From Lactobacillus sp. ESL0677 (GTDB lineage Bacteria > Bacillota > Bacilli > Lactobacillales > Lactobacillaceae), in NCBI RefSeq assembly GCF_029392875.1, contig NZ_CP113946.1, positions 1,302,001-1,366,000 of the forward strand: 64,000 nt of DNA, in the 5' to 3' direction. The translations under genes and the position numbers were made by a program. The notes below the pieces were generated by a model that was not told the origin of the DNA, made no database searches, and saw only the letters and a list, made by a program, of their open reading frames with translations. Shown one piece after another: positions 34,204-46,430 of the stretch. Position 1 is the stretch's first letter, and every line of letters begins with the position of its first letter.

Positions 34204-36135
34204 ATGGCAATTAACAAAGAAACTGCTCTATTAGCTCCTGCAAACGGAAAAGTTGTCGCTCTTAGCAGCATTGATGATCCTGTCTTTAGCAAAGGAACAA
34301 TGGGACAGGGATTTGGTTTAATACCGACTAATGGTAAAGTCGTTGCACCAGTTTCCGGAAAGGTTGTGACGGTTGCGGAAACAAAGCATGCGATTGGTTT
34401 CAAAACCTCTGATGGCCTTGAAGTACTGGTTCACATGGGGATTGATACTGTAACGCTTAAAGGTCAGCCATTTACAATCGATATTCAAAATGGTGGTGAA
34501 GTTAAAGCTGGACAAACAATTGCCCAAATGGATCTTGAAGCCATTAAAACTGCCAAGTTAGACCCGACAATCATTACAGTTATTACCAATACAGCTGATG
34601 CAATTGACGGGTTAGACATTACGGAAGGTGACACATCTAGTGGCGCTAAAGTAGCTACCGCTTACCTTAAAAATGACATCCAATCAGTATCTAATAAAAA
34701 GTTATCTTATGATGAACTAGCTACTTTTATTATTAATAACGTCGGTGGTCCAGAGAATATTAACAACGTCATTCACTGTATTACTCGGTTAAGGTTTTAT
34801 CTTAAAGATGAAGCTCAAGCCAATGATGATGTGCTTAAAAATCAGCGCGGGATTCTTGATGTCATGCACGCATCCGATCAATATCAAGTCGTAATTGGCG
34901 ATGGCGTTGCCAATCTCTACGATGCCTTAGTTAAGCAGTTACCAGAATTAGATGATTCAGCTGCGCCAGCAACTACGCAAAATGATGGTAAAAATCCTTT
35001 CTCACGAGCAATCAATAACTTAATCGGCTTTATTACGGGCTCAATGAGTCCCGTTATTGGGGTTATCGCCGCATCCGGTATTATGAAAGGGATTCTTGCA
35101 CTACTAACACTGCCGCAACTCGGCTCTCTACTTAATGTTAACAGTGTGCCTTACATTACCATCAGTGCAATGGCCGATTCAGCCTTTTACTTCCTACCAA
35201 TCTGGGTTGGTTTTAGTGCTGCTAAACGGCTGGGCAGCGACCCGATTATCGCCGCAGTTATCGGTGGTGTAATCACCATGCCACAATTAGTCACATGGGG
35301 CAAAGCTGGAAAGGTTATGTTCAATCTTGCGGGATTAAACTTCCAGTTTTTGAATTATACCTACTCCATCTTCCCAATGATTTTGGCTGCATGGCTAGCT
35401 TACAAGTTGGAAAAATGGCTTAAAAAAGTCCTACCAACTTATTTGCAAATGATTTTTGTACCTTTAATCACTGTCCTAATTGTTGCCACGATTACTTTGG
35501 TTATCACTGGTCCAATCATTCAAGGAATTGCGAATGGAATTGCTGTCTTCATTAACTGGTTGGTATCTGTATCTGGCTGGTTCGGTGGTTTCATTATCGG
35601 CGGCTTTTACCAAGTACTTGTTATCTTTGGCTTCCACTGGGGTGTTGTGCCGCTGGTTGCTCAACAAATTGCAAGTACTGGTCAAAGTGCGATTAACGCA
35701 ATTATCTGTTCAACCATGATTTCTCAAGGTGCCGCAGTCTTGGCAGTTGCGATTAAATCAAAGAAGGCTGACATCAAGGAATTAGGTTTTGCAGCAATGA
35801 TTAGTGCGTTCTGCGGTGTTACTGAACCTGCTATTTACGGTATCAACCTTAGATATAAGAAGGTCTTCATTTCTGGATCAATTGGTGCCGCATTTGGTGG
35901 ACTAGTTACCGGATTAATGCACGGGACCATGTTTGGCTTTACTGGTGGATTGATTGGCTTCTCAAGTTTCTTCAATCCGAAAAATCCTGGAGACTTAAGC
36001 AGCTTTTACGCATTCTTGCTTGCCAGTGCAGTTGCCATCGTTGTTGCCTTTGTTATCACTTGGTTCTGGGGTTATGACGATAAAATGGTCATGGGCAAAA
36101 AGGTTGCTAAAGCTAAACGCCCGGGGACAATTTAA
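34204..36135 (+). CDS. treB: Trehalose-type PTS transporter EIIABC
   Basis: A 643-aa PTS permease with the order IIA-IIB-IIC. The IIA (Crr-type) domain covers 1-140 with phosphorylated His77 (LVHMGID). IIB covers about 165-240 with Cys192 (IHCITRLRF). IIC covers about 270-630 with ten membrane segments. Bacillus-type TreB lacks IIA, and most fused forms carry IIA at the C-terminus. The treR/treC context supports trehalose; sucrose or another beta-glucoside-family sugar is less likely. The ribosome-binding site is AGAAGGA. Confidence 0.85.
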   Translation: MAINKETALLAPANGKVVALSSIDDPVFSKGTMGQGFGLIPTNGKVVAPVSGKVVTVAETKHAIGFKTSDGLEVLVHMGIDTVTLKGQPFTIDIQNGGEVKAGQTIAQMDLEAIKTAKLDPTIITVITNTADAIDGLDITEGDTSSGAKVATAYLKNDIQSVSNKKLSYDELATFIINNVGGPENINNVIHCITRLRFYLKDEAQANDDVLKNQRGILDVMHASDQYQVVIGDGVANLYDALVKQLPELDDSAAPATTQNDGKNPFSRAINNLIGFITGSMSPVIGVIAASGIMKGILALLTLPQLGSLLNVNSVPYITISAMADSAFYFLPIWVGFSAAKRLGSDPIIAAVIGGVITMPQLVTWGKAGKVMFNLAGLNFQFLNYTYSIFPMILAAWLAYKLEKWLKKVLPTYLQMIFVPLITVLIVATITLVITGPIIQGIANGIAVFINWLVSVSGWFGGFIIGGFYQVLVIFGFHWGVVPLVAQQIASTGQSAINAIICSTMISQGAAVLAVAIKSKKADIKELGFAAMISAFCGVTEPAIYGINLRYKKVFISGSIGAAFGGLVTGLMHGTMFGFTGGLIGFSSFFNPKNPGDLSSFYAFLLASAVAIVVAFVITWFWGYDDKMVMGKKVAKAKRPGTI

Positions 36136-36170
36136 TTTGCTAAAAACTTAACTATCTTCAATAACATAAA

Positions 36171-36212
36171 GCGGTCAAGAATTTCTTTTGAAAAACTTGA
36201 CCGTTTTTTATT
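36171..36212. terminator. Bidirectional terminator
   Basis: CGGTCAAG pairs with CTTGACCG, followed by six T. Shared by treB and carB. Confidence 0.85.
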
Positions 36213-36240
36213 GTCTCAAATTTTACTTGCTACTTAATTT

Positions 36241-39200
36241 TTATTTCAGACTAGTTGTTAAAAATGACCGGTTAGCAAGTGCCGTCAACAATGCGCGTGC
36301 CGTGTCCAAGCTAGTGATTAGCGGCACATTCTGCTGGATTGCCATCTGCCTGATGATAAAACCGTCTGAGTTCTTGGCTAAATCGTGTCCCATCGTATTG
36401 ATTACCAAATCAATCTTGCCGCTGCGCAATTCGGTTAACAAATTGTTGTCTGCTTGGTCATGAATTTTTCTAAGCAGCGTCACATGAAGATTGTGCTTTT
36501 GCAAAAATGCCGCGGTGCCACTGGTTGCGAATATCCGGTAACCAATCTGGACAAATTTTTGTGCTAAAGGCAAAACCGCTTCTTTATCGCGATCTTCAAT
36601 GGTTAGCAGCACATTACCGCTGTCTGGAATCCGCATCCCCGCACCAGCAAAGGCTTTGTAAAGAGCTTTGGGAAAGCTTAAGTCACTCCCCATTACCTCA
36701 CCAGTCGACTTCATTTCAGGTCCTAAATAACTGTCAACATCGGCTAGCTTACTGAAAGAAAAGACAGGTGCTTTCACACTAATCAGCTTCGACTCTGGTG
36801 CTAGACCATCGGCGTAACCTTGCTCGCGCAAACTCTGCCCCATAATTACTCGAGTTGCAACCTGAGCCATTTCAATGCCAGTGATTTTACTTAAAAATGG
36901 CACTGTACGACTAGCTCGCGGATTAACTTCAATGACATAAATCTCATTATTGCGCTCAATTAGCTGCAGATTCATAATCCCGCGGCAATTTAGCTTTAAC
37001 GCCAATTGCTTGGTAATTGTTGCAATTTTTTGCTTAATTTCAGGTGTAAAAGTTTGTGCTGGATAAACAGCCATTGAGTCACCAGAGTGCACCCCGGCAT
37101 GTTCGATGTGCTCCATAATGCCGGGAATGAGTACACGTTCACCATCACAAATAGCATCGACATCGCATTCGCGCCCATCCAAGTAATCATCCACCAGAAT
37201 TGGGTGGCTGCTGGCAATATCAACATGGTCGCGCAAATAATCTTCTAGTTCGTCTTGGCTGTAAACAATTGCCATTGCCTTGCCACCCAAAACGTAACTT
37301 GGCCGCACCAAAACTGGGTAGCCGAGTTTAGTCGCTGCTTGAATAACGCCATCATGAGTTGTCGCCGTAATTCCCTGCGGCTGCTTCAGATGCAATTCCT
37401 TAACCACTTGGTCAAATAATTCGCGGTCTTCTGCGCGATTTAAGTCCTTGACGCTTGTTCCCAGAACCTTGATACCATGTTCTTCCAGACCAGCCGCAAG
37501 ATTAATCGACGTTTGCCCGCCAAATTGAATAATCACACCAACAGGCTGCTCCAGGTCACAAACGTTAAGCACATCTTCCAGCGTTAACGGCTCAAAGTAT
37601 AACTTATCGGAAATCGAAAAGTCAGTCGACACCGTTTCCGGATTCGAATTAACGACAATTGCTTCATAGCCCATCTTTTGCAATGCCTTAACAGAATGCA
37701 CGGTCGCGTAATCGAACTCAACGCCCTGACCAATTCTAATTGGGCCGGAACCAATAACCAGTACCGACTGTTTATGGTCAGGTTGACTCTCATTTTCTGT
37801 ATCATAAGTCGAATAAAAGTATGGCGTTTGCGAAGCAAATTCGGCGGCACAAGTGTCAACCATTTTATAAACCGGAACAAGCCCCTGCTTTTTACGTAAT
37901 TGCCTTACCTGTTCGGCCGTTTGCTGCCACAAATTAGCAATTGTTTGGTCACTGAAGCCATATTTCTTGGCGGTTTTAAGCACTGCTAAATTATCTGAAT
38001 GCGACTTAATCATCTTTTCCAAATCAACAATGTGGCGCACAATATCCAAAAAGTAGAAATTGATTTTAGTTAATTCGTGAACATCCTTCATCGAATAGCC
38101 GCGACGAAAAGCTTCAGCCAGATAAAACAGGCGATCATCTTGTGCCTTAACCAGCTTTTGTTCCAAATCTTCATCGCTTGTCTTGTGCGCTACTTCTGAA
38201 TAAAAATCCTTCTGATCAATTTCCAGCGACCGGACCGCCTTTTGAAAGGCTTCTTCAGCCGTGCGCCCAATTGCCATCACTTCACCGGTGGCCTTCATCT
38301 GGGTGCTCAACTCGCGATTAGCTTTGGGAAACTTGTCAAACGGCCACCGCGGAATTTTACAGACAACGTAATCAAGGACTGGTTCAAACTCCGCAAAGGT
38401 TGTCCCTGTTACCGGATTTTTGATTTCATCTAAAGTCAACCCAACCGCGATTTTGGCTGCCATTTTGGCAATTGGATAACCCGTGGCCTTCGAAGCCAAA
38501 GCCGAAGACCGCGACACCCGCGGATTAACCTCAATCACATCATAATTGAAGCTGTTTGGGTCAAGTGCCAACTGCACGTTGCAGCCACCCTCAATCTTCA
38601 ATGCTCGAATTAAGCGCAATGAGCAATCGCGCAACATTTGATATTCCTTGTCCGACAGTGTTTGTGATGGTGAAAAGACAATCGAATCACCAGTATGAAT
38701 GCCAACAGGATCAAAATTTTCCATGCAACAAACAATCATCGCATTATCGGCGTGATCACGCATTACTTCAAATTCAATTTCCTTATAGCCAGCAATCGAC
38801 CGCTCTACCAAACATTCAGTAACTGGTGATAGTTCCAAGCCATTTTTGGCAACACGGGCAAGTTCATTACGGTCATTACAAATGCCACCGCCAGTGCCAC
38901 CCATGGTAAAGGCAGGACGCACAATGATTGGGTAGCCGATTTCATCCCCAAAAGCCAATGCTTCTGCGACCGTTTTGACACTTTTTGACGGTGGGACAGG
39001 CTCACTCAACTGTTGACATAGCTGCTTAAACTTTTCTCGGTCTTCGGCTTGCTCTATCGACTCTAATTTAGTGCCTAACAGTTCAATCCCTAGTTCTTTT
39101 AAAATGCCACTTTTGGCTAATGCCAAAGCCATGTTTAAACCAACTTGACCGCCCAATGTTGGCAAAATGGCATCGGGATATTCTTGGCGAATAATCCGCG

Positions 39201-39423
39201 AAGCCGCGTCAACGGTTAAAGGCTCAAGATAAACCTTGTCGGCAATTGCAGTATCGGTCATAATCGTTGCTGGATTGGAGTTAACCAGCACAACTTCGTA
39301 ACCTTCTTCGCGCAAAGCCAGACATGCTTGAGTTCCCGAATAATCAAACTCTGCTGCTTGCCCAATAATTATCGGGCCAGAGCCGATTACCATAATTTTA
39401 TGAATATCTTGTCTTTTAGGCAT
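36241..39423 (-). CDS. carB: Carbamoyl phosphate synthase, large subunit
   Basis: A 1060-aa enzyme with two tandem ATP-grasp halves (1-550 and 550-930) and a C-terminal allosteric MGS domain. It makes carbamoyl phosphate for pyrimidine and arginine synthesis. The start is ATG 39423 ([17 protein letters not shown]) with AAGGAAG upstream. It overlaps carA by 8 bp. The frame is open to 39450 inside carA, but that is not a start. It is the last gene of the pyr operon. Confidence 0.97.
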   Translation of the reverse strand: MPKRQDIHKIMVIGSGPIIIGQAAEFDYSGTQACLALREEGYEVVLVNSNPATIMTDTAIADKVYLEPLTVDAASRIIRQEYPDAILPTLGGQVGLNMALALAKSGILKELGIELLGTKLESIEQAEDREKFKQLCQQLSEPVPPSKSVKTVAEALAFGDEIGYPIIVRPAFTMGGTGGGICNDRNELARVAKNGLELSPVTECLVERSIAGYKEIEFEVMRDHADNAMIVCCMENFDPVGIHTGDSIVFSPSQTLSDKEYQMLRDCSLRLIRALKIEGGCNVQLALDPNSFNYDVIEVNPRVSRSSALASKATGYPIAKMAAKIAVGLTLDEIKNPVTGTTFAEFEPVLDYVVCKIPRWPFDKFPKANRELSTQMKATGEVMAIGRTAEEAFQKAVRSLEIDQKDFYSEVAHKTSDEDLEQKLVKAQDDRLFYLAEAFRRGYSMKDVHELTKINFYFLDIVRHIVDLEKMIKSHSDNLAVLKTAKKYGFSDQTIANLWQQTAEQVRQLRKKQGLVPVYKMVDTCAAEFASQTPYFYSTYDTENESQPDHKQSVLVIGSGPIRIGQGVEFDYATVHSVKALQKMGYEAIVVNSNPETVSTDFSISDKLYFEPLTLEDVLNVCDLEQPVGVIIQFGGQTSINLAAGLEEHGIKVLGTSVKDLNRAEDRELFDQVVKELHLKQPQGITATTHDGVIQAATKLGYPVLVRPSYVLGGKAMAIVYSQDELEDYLRDHVDIASSHPILVDDYLDGRECDVDAICDGERVLIPGIMEHIEHAGVHSGDSMAVYPAQTFTPEIKQKIATITKQLALKLNCRGIMNLQLIERNNEIYVIEVNPRASRTVPFLSKITGIEMAQVATRVIMGQSLREQGYADGLAPESKLISVKAPVFSFSKLADVDSYLGPEMKSTGEVMGSDLSFPKALYKAFAGAGMRIPDSGNVLLTIEDRDKEAVLPLAQKFVQIGYRIFATSGTAAFLQKHNLHVTLLRKIHDQADNNLLTELRSGKIDLVINTMGHDLAKNSDGFIIRQMAIQQNVPLITSLDTARALLTALANRSFLTTSLK

Positions 39424-40501
39424 GCTGATTGGCTTCCTTTCCTTGATCAATCATTTGCATAAAGTAATCAAAAATCCCTTGCTGATCATGTGGGCCAGGA
39501 GTTGCGTCCGGATGAAATTGCACTGAAAATGCTGGGTACTTCTTGTGCCGCAGGCCCTCAATTGTACCGTCATTAACTTCAACATGGGTGACCATCAAGT
39601 CAGTTGCAGCAATTGATTCTACCTTAACCGCATAACCATGATTTTGCGAAGTAAAACCAATGTTTCCCGTGGCGATTTCACGAACTGGATGGTTAAATCC
39701 GCGGTGACCAAACTTCATTTTGAATGTCTCAGCACCATTAGCTAGGGCAAAAATCTGGTGTCCCATACAGATCCCCATTAATGGCAAATGCTGTTCAACT
39801 TCTCGCACCATTTTTGCCGCGTCGATCATTTCACTTGGATTACCGGGACCATTAGAAAGCAGTACGCCGTCTGGATGCAAGCTTAAAATACGCTCGGCAG
39901 TGGTCGTATACGGCACAACAATACAGTTACAATCGCGCTGTGCCAGTTCACGCAAGATACTATTTTTAATACCAAAATCAACGACGACAATGTTGCGTTT
40001 AGAACCCGGTACCGGATACGAACGGGTTGTCGAAACGCGGCCAATTGCCCCTTGGGTTAAATCTTCTTGCTTTAATTCTTGCGTAATCTGTACAGCTTCA
40101 GCAGCGGAATTGACAATTTGACCCCGCATTGTCCCGCGCGAGCGTAACTTTTTAACTAACGCCCGTGTATCAACTCCTTGAATACCGGGAATATTTAGCT
40201 TTTTAAGAAAATCCGGCAAAGTCGTCTGCATGCGCCAATTATCAGGATGATGAGCAACTTGGTGACAAATCACACCCTTAATGCCGGGCTCAAGTGACTC
40301 ATAATCCGCTAGGGTAATACCGTAATTGCCAATTAGTGGGTTAGTAAACACCAAAATCTGGTCGGCATACGATTGGTCCGTGATGGCTTCCTGATAGCCG
40401 GTCATTCCCGTGGTGAACACGACTTCACCCTTTGTCTCACCTGCTGCACCGAAGCCTTCACCTTGGTAAACGCTGCCATCTTCTAAAATTAGATACTTCA
40501 T
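39416..40501 (-). CDS. carA: Carbamoyl phosphate synthase, small subunit
   Basis: A 361-aa glutamine amidotransferase subunit. The class I nucleophile Cys is in [11 protein letters not shown] (about residue 242), and a FHPDATPGP motif carries the catalytic His. It delivers ammonia to CarB. The start overlaps the pyrC stop codon (TAATG), so translation is coupled. Confidence 0.96.
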   Translation of the reverse strand: MKYLILEDGSVYQGEGFGAAGETKGEVVFTTGMTGYQEAITDQSYADQILVFTNPLIGNYGITLADYESLEPGIKGVICHQVAHHPDNWRMQTTLPDFLKKLNIPGIQGVDTRALVKKLRSRGTMRGQIVNSAAEAVQITQELKQEDLTQGAIGRVSTTRSYPVPGSKRNIVVVDFGIKNSILRELAQRDCNCIVVPYTTTAERILSLHPDGVLLSNGPGNPSEMIDAAKMVREVEQHLPLMGICMGHQIFALANGAETFKMKFGHRGFNHPVREIATGNIGFTSQNHGYAVKVESIAATDLMVTHVEVNDGTIEGLRHKKYPAFSVQFHPDATPGPHDQQGIFDYFMQMIDQGKEANQHA

Positions 40502-41775
40502 TATTGCTCCTTTGCTTGGTAAACTACTTGGCCAGCAACCATCGTTAATACCGTTGAGCCGTAAACATTGTCCCCAGTAAACGGTGTATTAGAACTTTTT
40601 GAAAAATAATTCTGCGTCTGCATTTTTGTCTTCGCTTGCAAGTCAAAAATGGCAATGTCCGCTGGCTCACCAATTGCAATTTTGCCCGTATGTTGCAAAC
40701 CGAAAACTGTCGCTGGCTTAATCGTCAGCCAAGTTAACAGTTGCGACAAACTACAATAACCCGTTTTTACTAGCTGCGTGTATAGCTCACTAAAAGCTGT
40801 TTCACTTCCAGTAATTCCAAAGGCAGATTTGGCAAAGCCGCCCGCCTTATTCTCCCGCGTATGTGGCGCGTGATCAGTGGCAATCATATCGATTGTCCCA
40901 TCAAGAAGCCCCGCAATTAACGCTTGGCGATCTTCCTCCGTTCTCAGCGGCGGATTCATTTTAAAATTACTGTCATTCTGGTCAATATCATCTTCTGTTA
41001 AGAGCAGGTGATGCGGCGCTGCCTCACACGTAACATGCACGCCGCGCTTTTTGGCAATTCTGATTAGATCAACACTAGTTTTAGTTGAAACATGACAAAC
41101 GTGATAATGCACGCCTGTTTTCGCAGCTAGCAATAAGTCGCGAGCAATCTGCGTGGTTTCGGCAAGTTCAGTAATTGGTCGTAAAGCAAACTCCGTTGCT
41201 CTTAGGCCAGCGTTAATTACACCCGAATTAAAAAGTGTATCGTCTTGCGCGTGCTCGGCAATAATTAACTGGTTATTCTTTGCCTGCTGCATTGCGCGCA
41301 GCATCGTTTGCGCATTCTGGACGCCCTTGCCATCATTACTTAAAGCAATTGCGCCCGCACTTTTAAATCCAGCGTAATCAGGTAGTGTCTCGCCAACTTC
41401 ATCAACCGTAATTGGCCCGTATTGTAAAACATGGACGATGCCATTTTGTTGGTTATTCGCCACCATCTTTTGCATTAACGCTGGCGTATTGGGAACCGGC
41501 GTTACGTTAGGCATTGCTGCGGTAGTTGTAAAACCGCCACGCGCTGCGGCCAGCGTTCCCGTATGCACGTCTTCTTTTGCAGTTTGCCCAGGGTCACGAT
41601 AATGCACATGCATGTCGACCAAGCCGGGACTAACCAATTTTCCCGTGGCATCGATCACCTGCTCAGCACTCAAATTCTGACCAACGGCACTAATGCAGCC
41701 ATTTTCAATTAATAAATCACACGGCGTAATTGCACCGCCAAAGTAAACCTGACCATTTTTAATGACTGTTGCCAT
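40501..41775 (-). CDS. pyrC: Dihydroorotase
   Basis: A 424-aa zinc amidohydrolase of the class I type found in Gram-positive bacteria. The metal motif is DMHVHYRDPG, and further His and Asp ligands lie in HVCHVST and ATDHAPH. It converts carbamoyl aspartate to dihydroorotate. It overlaps pyrB and carA by single bases (TAATG). Confidence 0.96.
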   Translation of the reverse strand: MATVIKNGQVYFGGAITPCDLLIENGCISAVGQNLSAEQVIDATGKLVSPGLVDMHVHYRDPGQTAKEDVHTGTLAAARGGFTTTAAMPNVTPVPNTPALMQKMVANNQQNGIVHVLQYGPITVDEVGETLPDYAGFKSAGAIALSNDGKGVQNAQTMLRAMQQAKNNQLIIAEHAQDDTLFNSGVINAGLRATEFALRPITELAETTQIARDLLLAAKTGVHYHVCHVSTKTSVDLIRIAKKRGVHVTCEAAPHHLLLTEDDIDQNDSNFKMNPPLRTEEDRQALIAGLLDGTIDMIATDHAPHTRENKAGGFAKSAFGITGSETAFSELYTQLVKTGYCSLSQLLTWLTIKPATVFGLQHTGKIAIGEPADIAIFDLQAKTKMQTQNYFSKSSNTPFTGDNVYGSTVLTMVAGQVVYQAKEQ

Positions 41776-42731
41776 TATTCTAGCCCTCCTAGCTGCCGGC
41801 CGCGCATTACGGCTTCAATCATTGCCATGCGCATAAAGACACCGTTTTGCATTTGGCGAACAAACATACTCTTAGGTGCCTCAACCAATTTGCCAGCCAA
41901 TTCCACGTCGTGATTAATCGGACCTGGATGCATGATAATCGCGTCCTTTTTCAATTCTTGATAGCGGCGCTCATTAATACCAAATTGCTCGTGATACTTC
42001 ACCGCATCAAACTTGCTTTCATTTGGATCGCCCGCATGGCGCTCATGCTGCACCCGCAATAGCATCATCACGTCAACTTGACTAACCAAATCGTCAAGCA
42101 CCGCAAATTGACCGTACTTGTCGAACTGCTTGTCGTACCAATATTCTGGGCCAGAAAAGTAAACTTGCGCGCCAAGTCTAGTTAGCAATTCCATATCACT
42201 TTTGGCGACACGTGAATTAGTAATGTCACCAACAATTGCTACTTTTAAATTTTTAAAATGACCAAAATGCTCGTGAATTGTCATCATATCAAGCAGGCAT
42301 TGTGATGGGTGCTGACCACTGCCGTCACCAGCATTAATGACACCAATTTGGAGGTGTTGGTCATCCTGTGGGTGAATTAGTTTGTCGTAATATTCATTTT
42401 CCGAATGACGGATAACCTCAAGGTTAATCCCCAAAGCAGCCATAATCAACGAGGTATCGTACAGCGTCTCGCCCTTTTTAACCGAGCTATGAGCAGGGTC
42501 AAAGGGAATGACAGTCAGACCCAACTTACGTTCAGCCATTTCAAAGCTAGTATGGGTTCTGCTCGAATTTTCAAAAAACATGTTGGTCACATAAACTGGC
42601 TGGGTTAATGCTGGCCTAGCACCGCCCCGCTTAAAATACTCGGCGCGGTCAATCAAGGCCTGTACTTCATCTGTTTTTAAATTTTCAACGCTAACAAAAT
42701 GCGGCAAACTAACAAAATTTTTACTTTTCAT
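41775..42731 (-). CDS. pyrB: Aspartate carbamoyltransferase catalytic subunit
   Basis: A 318-aa enzyme. The carbamoyl phosphate motif SSRTHTSFE (about 56-64) and the [10 protein letters not shown] segment are clear. It makes carbamoyl aspartate. There is no regulatory subunit, as expected for Firmicutes. It is the first gene after the second PyrR attenuator. Confidence 0.96.
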   Translation of the reverse strand: MKSKNFVSLPHFVSVENLKTDEVQALIDRAEYFKRGGARPALTQPVYVTNMFFENSSRTHTSFEMAERKLGLTVIPFDPAHSSVKKGETLYDTSLIMAALGINLEVIRHSENEYYDKLIHPQDDQHLQIGVINAGDGSGQHPSQCLLDMMTIHEHFGHFKNLKVAIVGDITNSRVAKSDMELLTRLGAQVYFSGPEYWYDKQFDKYGQFAVLDDLVSQVDVMMLLRVQHERHAGDPNESKFDAVKYHEQFGINERRYQELKKDAIIMHPGPINHDVELAGKLVEAPKSMFVRQMQNGVFMRMAMIEAVMRGRQLGGLE

Positions 42732-42752
42732 GGCCTAAACCCTTTCTTTAAG

Positions 42753-42865
42753 ATAAAAAAACCTGAAGCATTTACTTGCTCCAGGTTAATCAAAAGGGAT
42801 TTTTGGCTTATTTTTAGATATTCCAAAAGAACTCAAACCCTTCTGACCCTCTCTGGAGTCAATTA
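42753..42865 (-). promoter_or_regulatory. PyrR attenuator between pyrR and pyrB
   Basis: The minus strand carries the PyrR-binding loop GACTCCAGAGAGGGTC (about 42862-42845), then the terminator AACCTGGAGC...GCTTCAGGTT with a T run (42788-42753). It allows UMP-dependent termination before pyrB. Confidence 0.9.
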
Positions 42866-42890
42866 AATGGTTGAATTAACTAAATTTATA

Positions 42891-43530
<640 letters not shown>

Positions 43531-43581
43531 GGATATTAAGTTAAATATACGAACAAATTACATAATTGTCAAATAAAATTC

Positions 43582-44505
43582 TCAATTAAATTGGACTTGG
43601 CCGACCAAGTCACTAATATTACTAGCACCAAGCTTGGTTAACAAGCTTGGCAATTTTTGAATAATATGCGGGCAAGCAAGTTCATCATGAAAATGCGCAC
43701 TACCCACAGCCACGGCACTAGCTCCTGCTAATATAAATTCAACTACATCTTCTGCAGTAGTAATGCCGCCCATCCCGATAATTGGCAGGTGCGTTATTTT
43801 AAATACTTGATGAACCTGATACAATGCCAGCGGCTTGATGCCACTACCTGAAAGACCACCAACATTGTTGCCTAAGAGCGGCTTCCGCGTTTCAAGATCA
43901 ATGCGCAATCCCATCACCGTATTAATCAGTGACAAACCATCTGCGCCACCACTTTCTGCAGCACGTGCTATTTCGGTAATATCGGTCACGTTCGGCGTTA
44001 ACTTAACATAAATTGGCAACGCAACCGTCTGCTTAATCGCGGCTGTCAGCTGTTCAACCAATTCTGGATGAACACCAAAGGTCATGCCGCCGCGCTCAAC
44101 ATTAGGACAAGAAAAATTAAGTTCTAGTGCATTAACCATCCCAGATTCTGCCAATTCTTCAGTCACCTGCACATAATCAGCCGCACTACTGCCACCAACA
44201 CTAGCAATAATTGGCAAGTCAGGATATTGCTGACGTAGGTGTGGCAACTTTTCACTGACAACGCCGGCAACACCCGGGTTAGTTAACCCCACTGAATTTA
44301 AAACACCATCTTCTAAGACCGCAATTTGCGGCTGCGGATTACCACGCCGCAAATGTGGCGTCGTTGTTTTCAACACCAGTGCTCCTAACTTATTTAAATC
44401 AAACTTATTAGCAGCAGCAACATCGCCAAAACCAAAGGTACCACTTGCTGGCATTACCGGATTTTTCAGATTAAGACCGGGTATTTTTACACTAAGATTA
44501 GTCAT
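43582..44505 (-). CDS. pyrD: Dihydroorotate dehydrogenase, class 1
   Basis: A 307-aa FMN enzyme with the class 1 catalytic Cys133 in [11 protein letters not shown]. The sequence looks like the 1B catalytic subunit, which normally works with the electron-transfer subunit PyrK. No pyrK is in the window, so a distant pyrK or another acceptor is needed. The ribosome-binding site is GGAGGG. It has its own promoter and no PyrR site. Confidence 0.92.
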   Translation of the reverse strand: MTNLSVKIPGLNLKNPVMPASGTFGFGDVAAANKFDLNKLGALVLKTTTPHLRRGNPQPQIAVLEDGVLNSVGLTNPGVAGVVSEKLPHLRQQYPDLPIIASVGGSSAADYVQVTEELAESGMVNALELNFSCPNVERGGMTFGVHPELVEQLTAAIKQTVALPIYVKLTPNVTDITEIARAAESGGADGLSLINTVMGLRIDLETRKPLLGNNVGGLSGSGIKPLALYQVHQVFKITHLPIIGMGGITTAEDVVEFILAGASAVAVGSAHFHDELACPHIIQKLPSLLTKLGASNISDLVGQVQFN

Positions 44506-44556
44506 TTTCCCTCCAAAAATGAATGCTCACAGACATTACAATTATTTTTGCAATTT

Positions 44557-44584
44557 ATTTTACACGTTTTTAATTATTTGCCAA
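44557..44584 (-). promoter_or_regulatory. pyrD promoter
   Basis: TTGGCA (44584-44579) and TAAAAT (44562-44557) on the minus strand, 16 bp apart. No PyrR loop or terminator lies between it and pyrD. Confidence 0.5.
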
Positions 44585-44612
44585 GATTTAATTAAACAGC
44601 TCTAGACATAAC

Positions 44613-45470
44613 TTATTTCAACTTGACGTCCCAAACAGCCTGCTGCATCTCACCATAGAACTTATGGTAAAGCTTCTTAGTTTCCTCAGTTTGATAACAT
44701 TTGACAACATGTTGGTAGTCGGGATCATTCTTCTTGTCCTCTGTCGTACAAATATTATTAATGGCACCAGCCGACTCCTTATTAATTGGTTCCACAAAAA
44801 TCGTTTCTTTCGGGCCAAGGCCAGCCGGCACGGCAAAGTCATTGTTCACAATCACCGCGTCAACGGAATTAATAATCCGCGCACATTGCTCGTCACTGAC
44901 TTCTTTAATCTTGATATGTTGCGGATTAGCAGTAATATCCGCAATCGTCTTTAACTTTTGCCCACTAGTTAAACTAATTAACCCGGCATTCTTTAAGACA
45001 TGGAGTGCCCGCGATTCAGTTGCGGCATCATTGGGGATTGCAATTGTAGCTCCTTGCGGCAATTGGCTCAACTTATGATACTTCTTGGAGTACAAGCGAA
45101 TCGGCGCAATATAGGTTTTACCAATCGAAACAATCTTTGCATGATTTGCCTTGGACCAAGTATGCATAAAAGTTGTCGTTTGAATGGCATTGAGGTCAAT
45201 TTCACCGTCTCGCAAAGCCTTGTTGGGTTGATTGTAATCTGTAAAAACCTTGGTCTTAATGATAATGCCATAATCGCGTTTGGCCTTTTGGGCAACATGT
45301 TGCCAAATTACTTGCTCAGAGTTGCTTTCGCCAACGACGCCAATCGTAATCACCCGCTCTTTTGGCGCATGATTAGAAATTCCAGGGCCAAAACTAAACC
45401 AGCCGGCAACTAGCAGCACCAAAGCGATAACTGTCCAAGTAATAATATGTTTCTTTCGCTTCTTACTCAT
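44613..45470 (-). CDS. MetQ/NlpA-like substrate-binding protein
   Basis: A 285-aa protein of the NlpA family, whose members bind methionine or its derivatives for MetNI importers. The core VITIGVVGESNSEQVIWQHV and DGEIDLNAIQTTTFMHTW is recognisable. The N-terminus KKHIITWTVIALVLLVAGWF is a membrane segment with no lipobox Cys, so it appears anchored by an uncleaved helix instead of a lipid. No permease or ATPase genes are adjacent. The ligand is not known. Confidence 0.8.
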   Translation of the reverse strand: MSKKRKKHIITWTVIALVLLVAGWFSFGPGISNHAPKERVITIGVVGESNSEQVIWQHVAQKAKRDYGIIIKTKVFTDYNQPNKALRDGEIDLNAIQTTTFMHTWSKANHAKIVSIGKTYIAPIRLYSKKYHKLSQLPQGATIAIPNDAATESRALHVLKNAGLISLTSGQKLKTIADITANPQHIKIKEVSDEQCARIINSVDAVIVNNDFAVPAGLGPKETIFVEPINKESAGAINNICTTEDKKNDPDYQHVVKCYQTEETKKLYHKFYGEMQQAVWDVKLK

Positions 45471-45616
45471 TTTTTAATTCCTTTTCGTAATTCTGTTAAA
45501 CAGCTTAAATTTATATTAATTATACCAAAATAAATGACGTGCATTACCATTGCTTAAAACTATTAGCAAAAATTAGTTGTCTTTTAGTCAAGATGATGCT
45601 AAACTAACTAACAATA

Positions 45617-45713
45617 AACTTTAAACGGTACAGAGAGACCGCAAGTTAAACATGACTAAATACCGAAAAAGTCTATTTTGACGCGCTCTGTGCCAAAATA
45701 GACTTTTTTTGGA
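45617..45713 (+). promoter_or_regulatory. PyrR attenuator before pyrF
   Basis: The PyrR loop CGGTACAGAGAGACCG (about 45626-45641) is followed by the terminator AAAAAGTCTATTTTG...CAAAATAGACTTTTT (45666-45711). GGTACAGAG can pair instead with CTCTGTGCC in the terminator loop, which gives the antiterminator. Confidence 0.9.
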
Positions 45714-45721
45714 GGTTTGCA

Positions 45722-46429
45722 ATGGAAAAAGCAGTTTTTGTCGCCCTTGATTATGCTAACGAGCAGGATGTTGCACAACTTTTGCCTAAACTTGGCACTG
45801 CACAAGAAACTTACTTAAAAATTGGCATGGAACTTTTTTATCATTCTGGAAGTACTTTAGTTAAACGATTAAGCAATGCAGGTTACCACATCTTTTTAGA
45901 TTTAAAATTGCATGATATTCCAAATACAGTTTATAACGCGGCCAAACAACTGGCCCAGCTCAATATCTTTTGTATTACTATTCACGCACTCGGCGGTAGC
46001 AGCATGATTAAGGCGGCCAAGGACGGTTTAATCGCTGGTACGCCAGCTGGACAAGGTGTGCCTAAACTGCTAGCTGTTACGGAATTAACTTCAATTTCTG
46101 ACTCAATTTTAAAAAATGAGCAAAACTGCCGCTTACCAATGAATGAGCAAGTTATCAGTCTTGCACAAACAGCACAAAAAGCTGGCGCCGATGGTGTCAT
46201 TTGCTCACCTCTAGAAGTTCAAAACCTAAGAGCAAAAATTGGTCCCGACTTTCTTTACGTAACGCCGGGAATTAGACCGGCACACAGCAATAATGGCGAC
46301 CAAAAGCGAGTCGCTACCCCAGCACAAGCAAAAAAATACGGCGCTAGTGCAATTGTTGTCGGCCGACCAATTACCCAAGCTGCTAACCCAGAAGCAGCCT
46401 ATCAAGCAATTAAAAAGGAGTTTAACTAA
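45722..46429 (+). CDS. pyrF: Orotidine-5'-phosphate decarboxylase
   Basis: A 235-aa TIM-barrel enzyme, the last step to UMP. The catalytic Asp-Lys network is in FLDLKLHDIPNTV (about 60-72). The C-terminal phosphate-binding GASAIVVGRPI is present. The ribosome-binding site GGAGG is 7 bp upstream. It is first in the pyrFE operon. Confidence 0.97.
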   Translation: MEKAVFVALDYANEQDVAQLLPKLGTAQETYLKIGMELFYHSGSTLVKRLSNAGYHIFLDLKLHDIPNTVYNAAKQLAQLNIFCITIHALGGSSMIKAAKDGLIAGTPAGQGVPKLLAVTELTSISDSILKNEQNCRLPMNEQVISLAQTAQKAGADGVICSPLEVQNLRAKIGPDFLYVTPGIRPAHSNNGDQKRVATPAQAKKYGASAIVVGRPITQAANPEAAYQAIKKEFN

Positions 46430-46430
46430 G

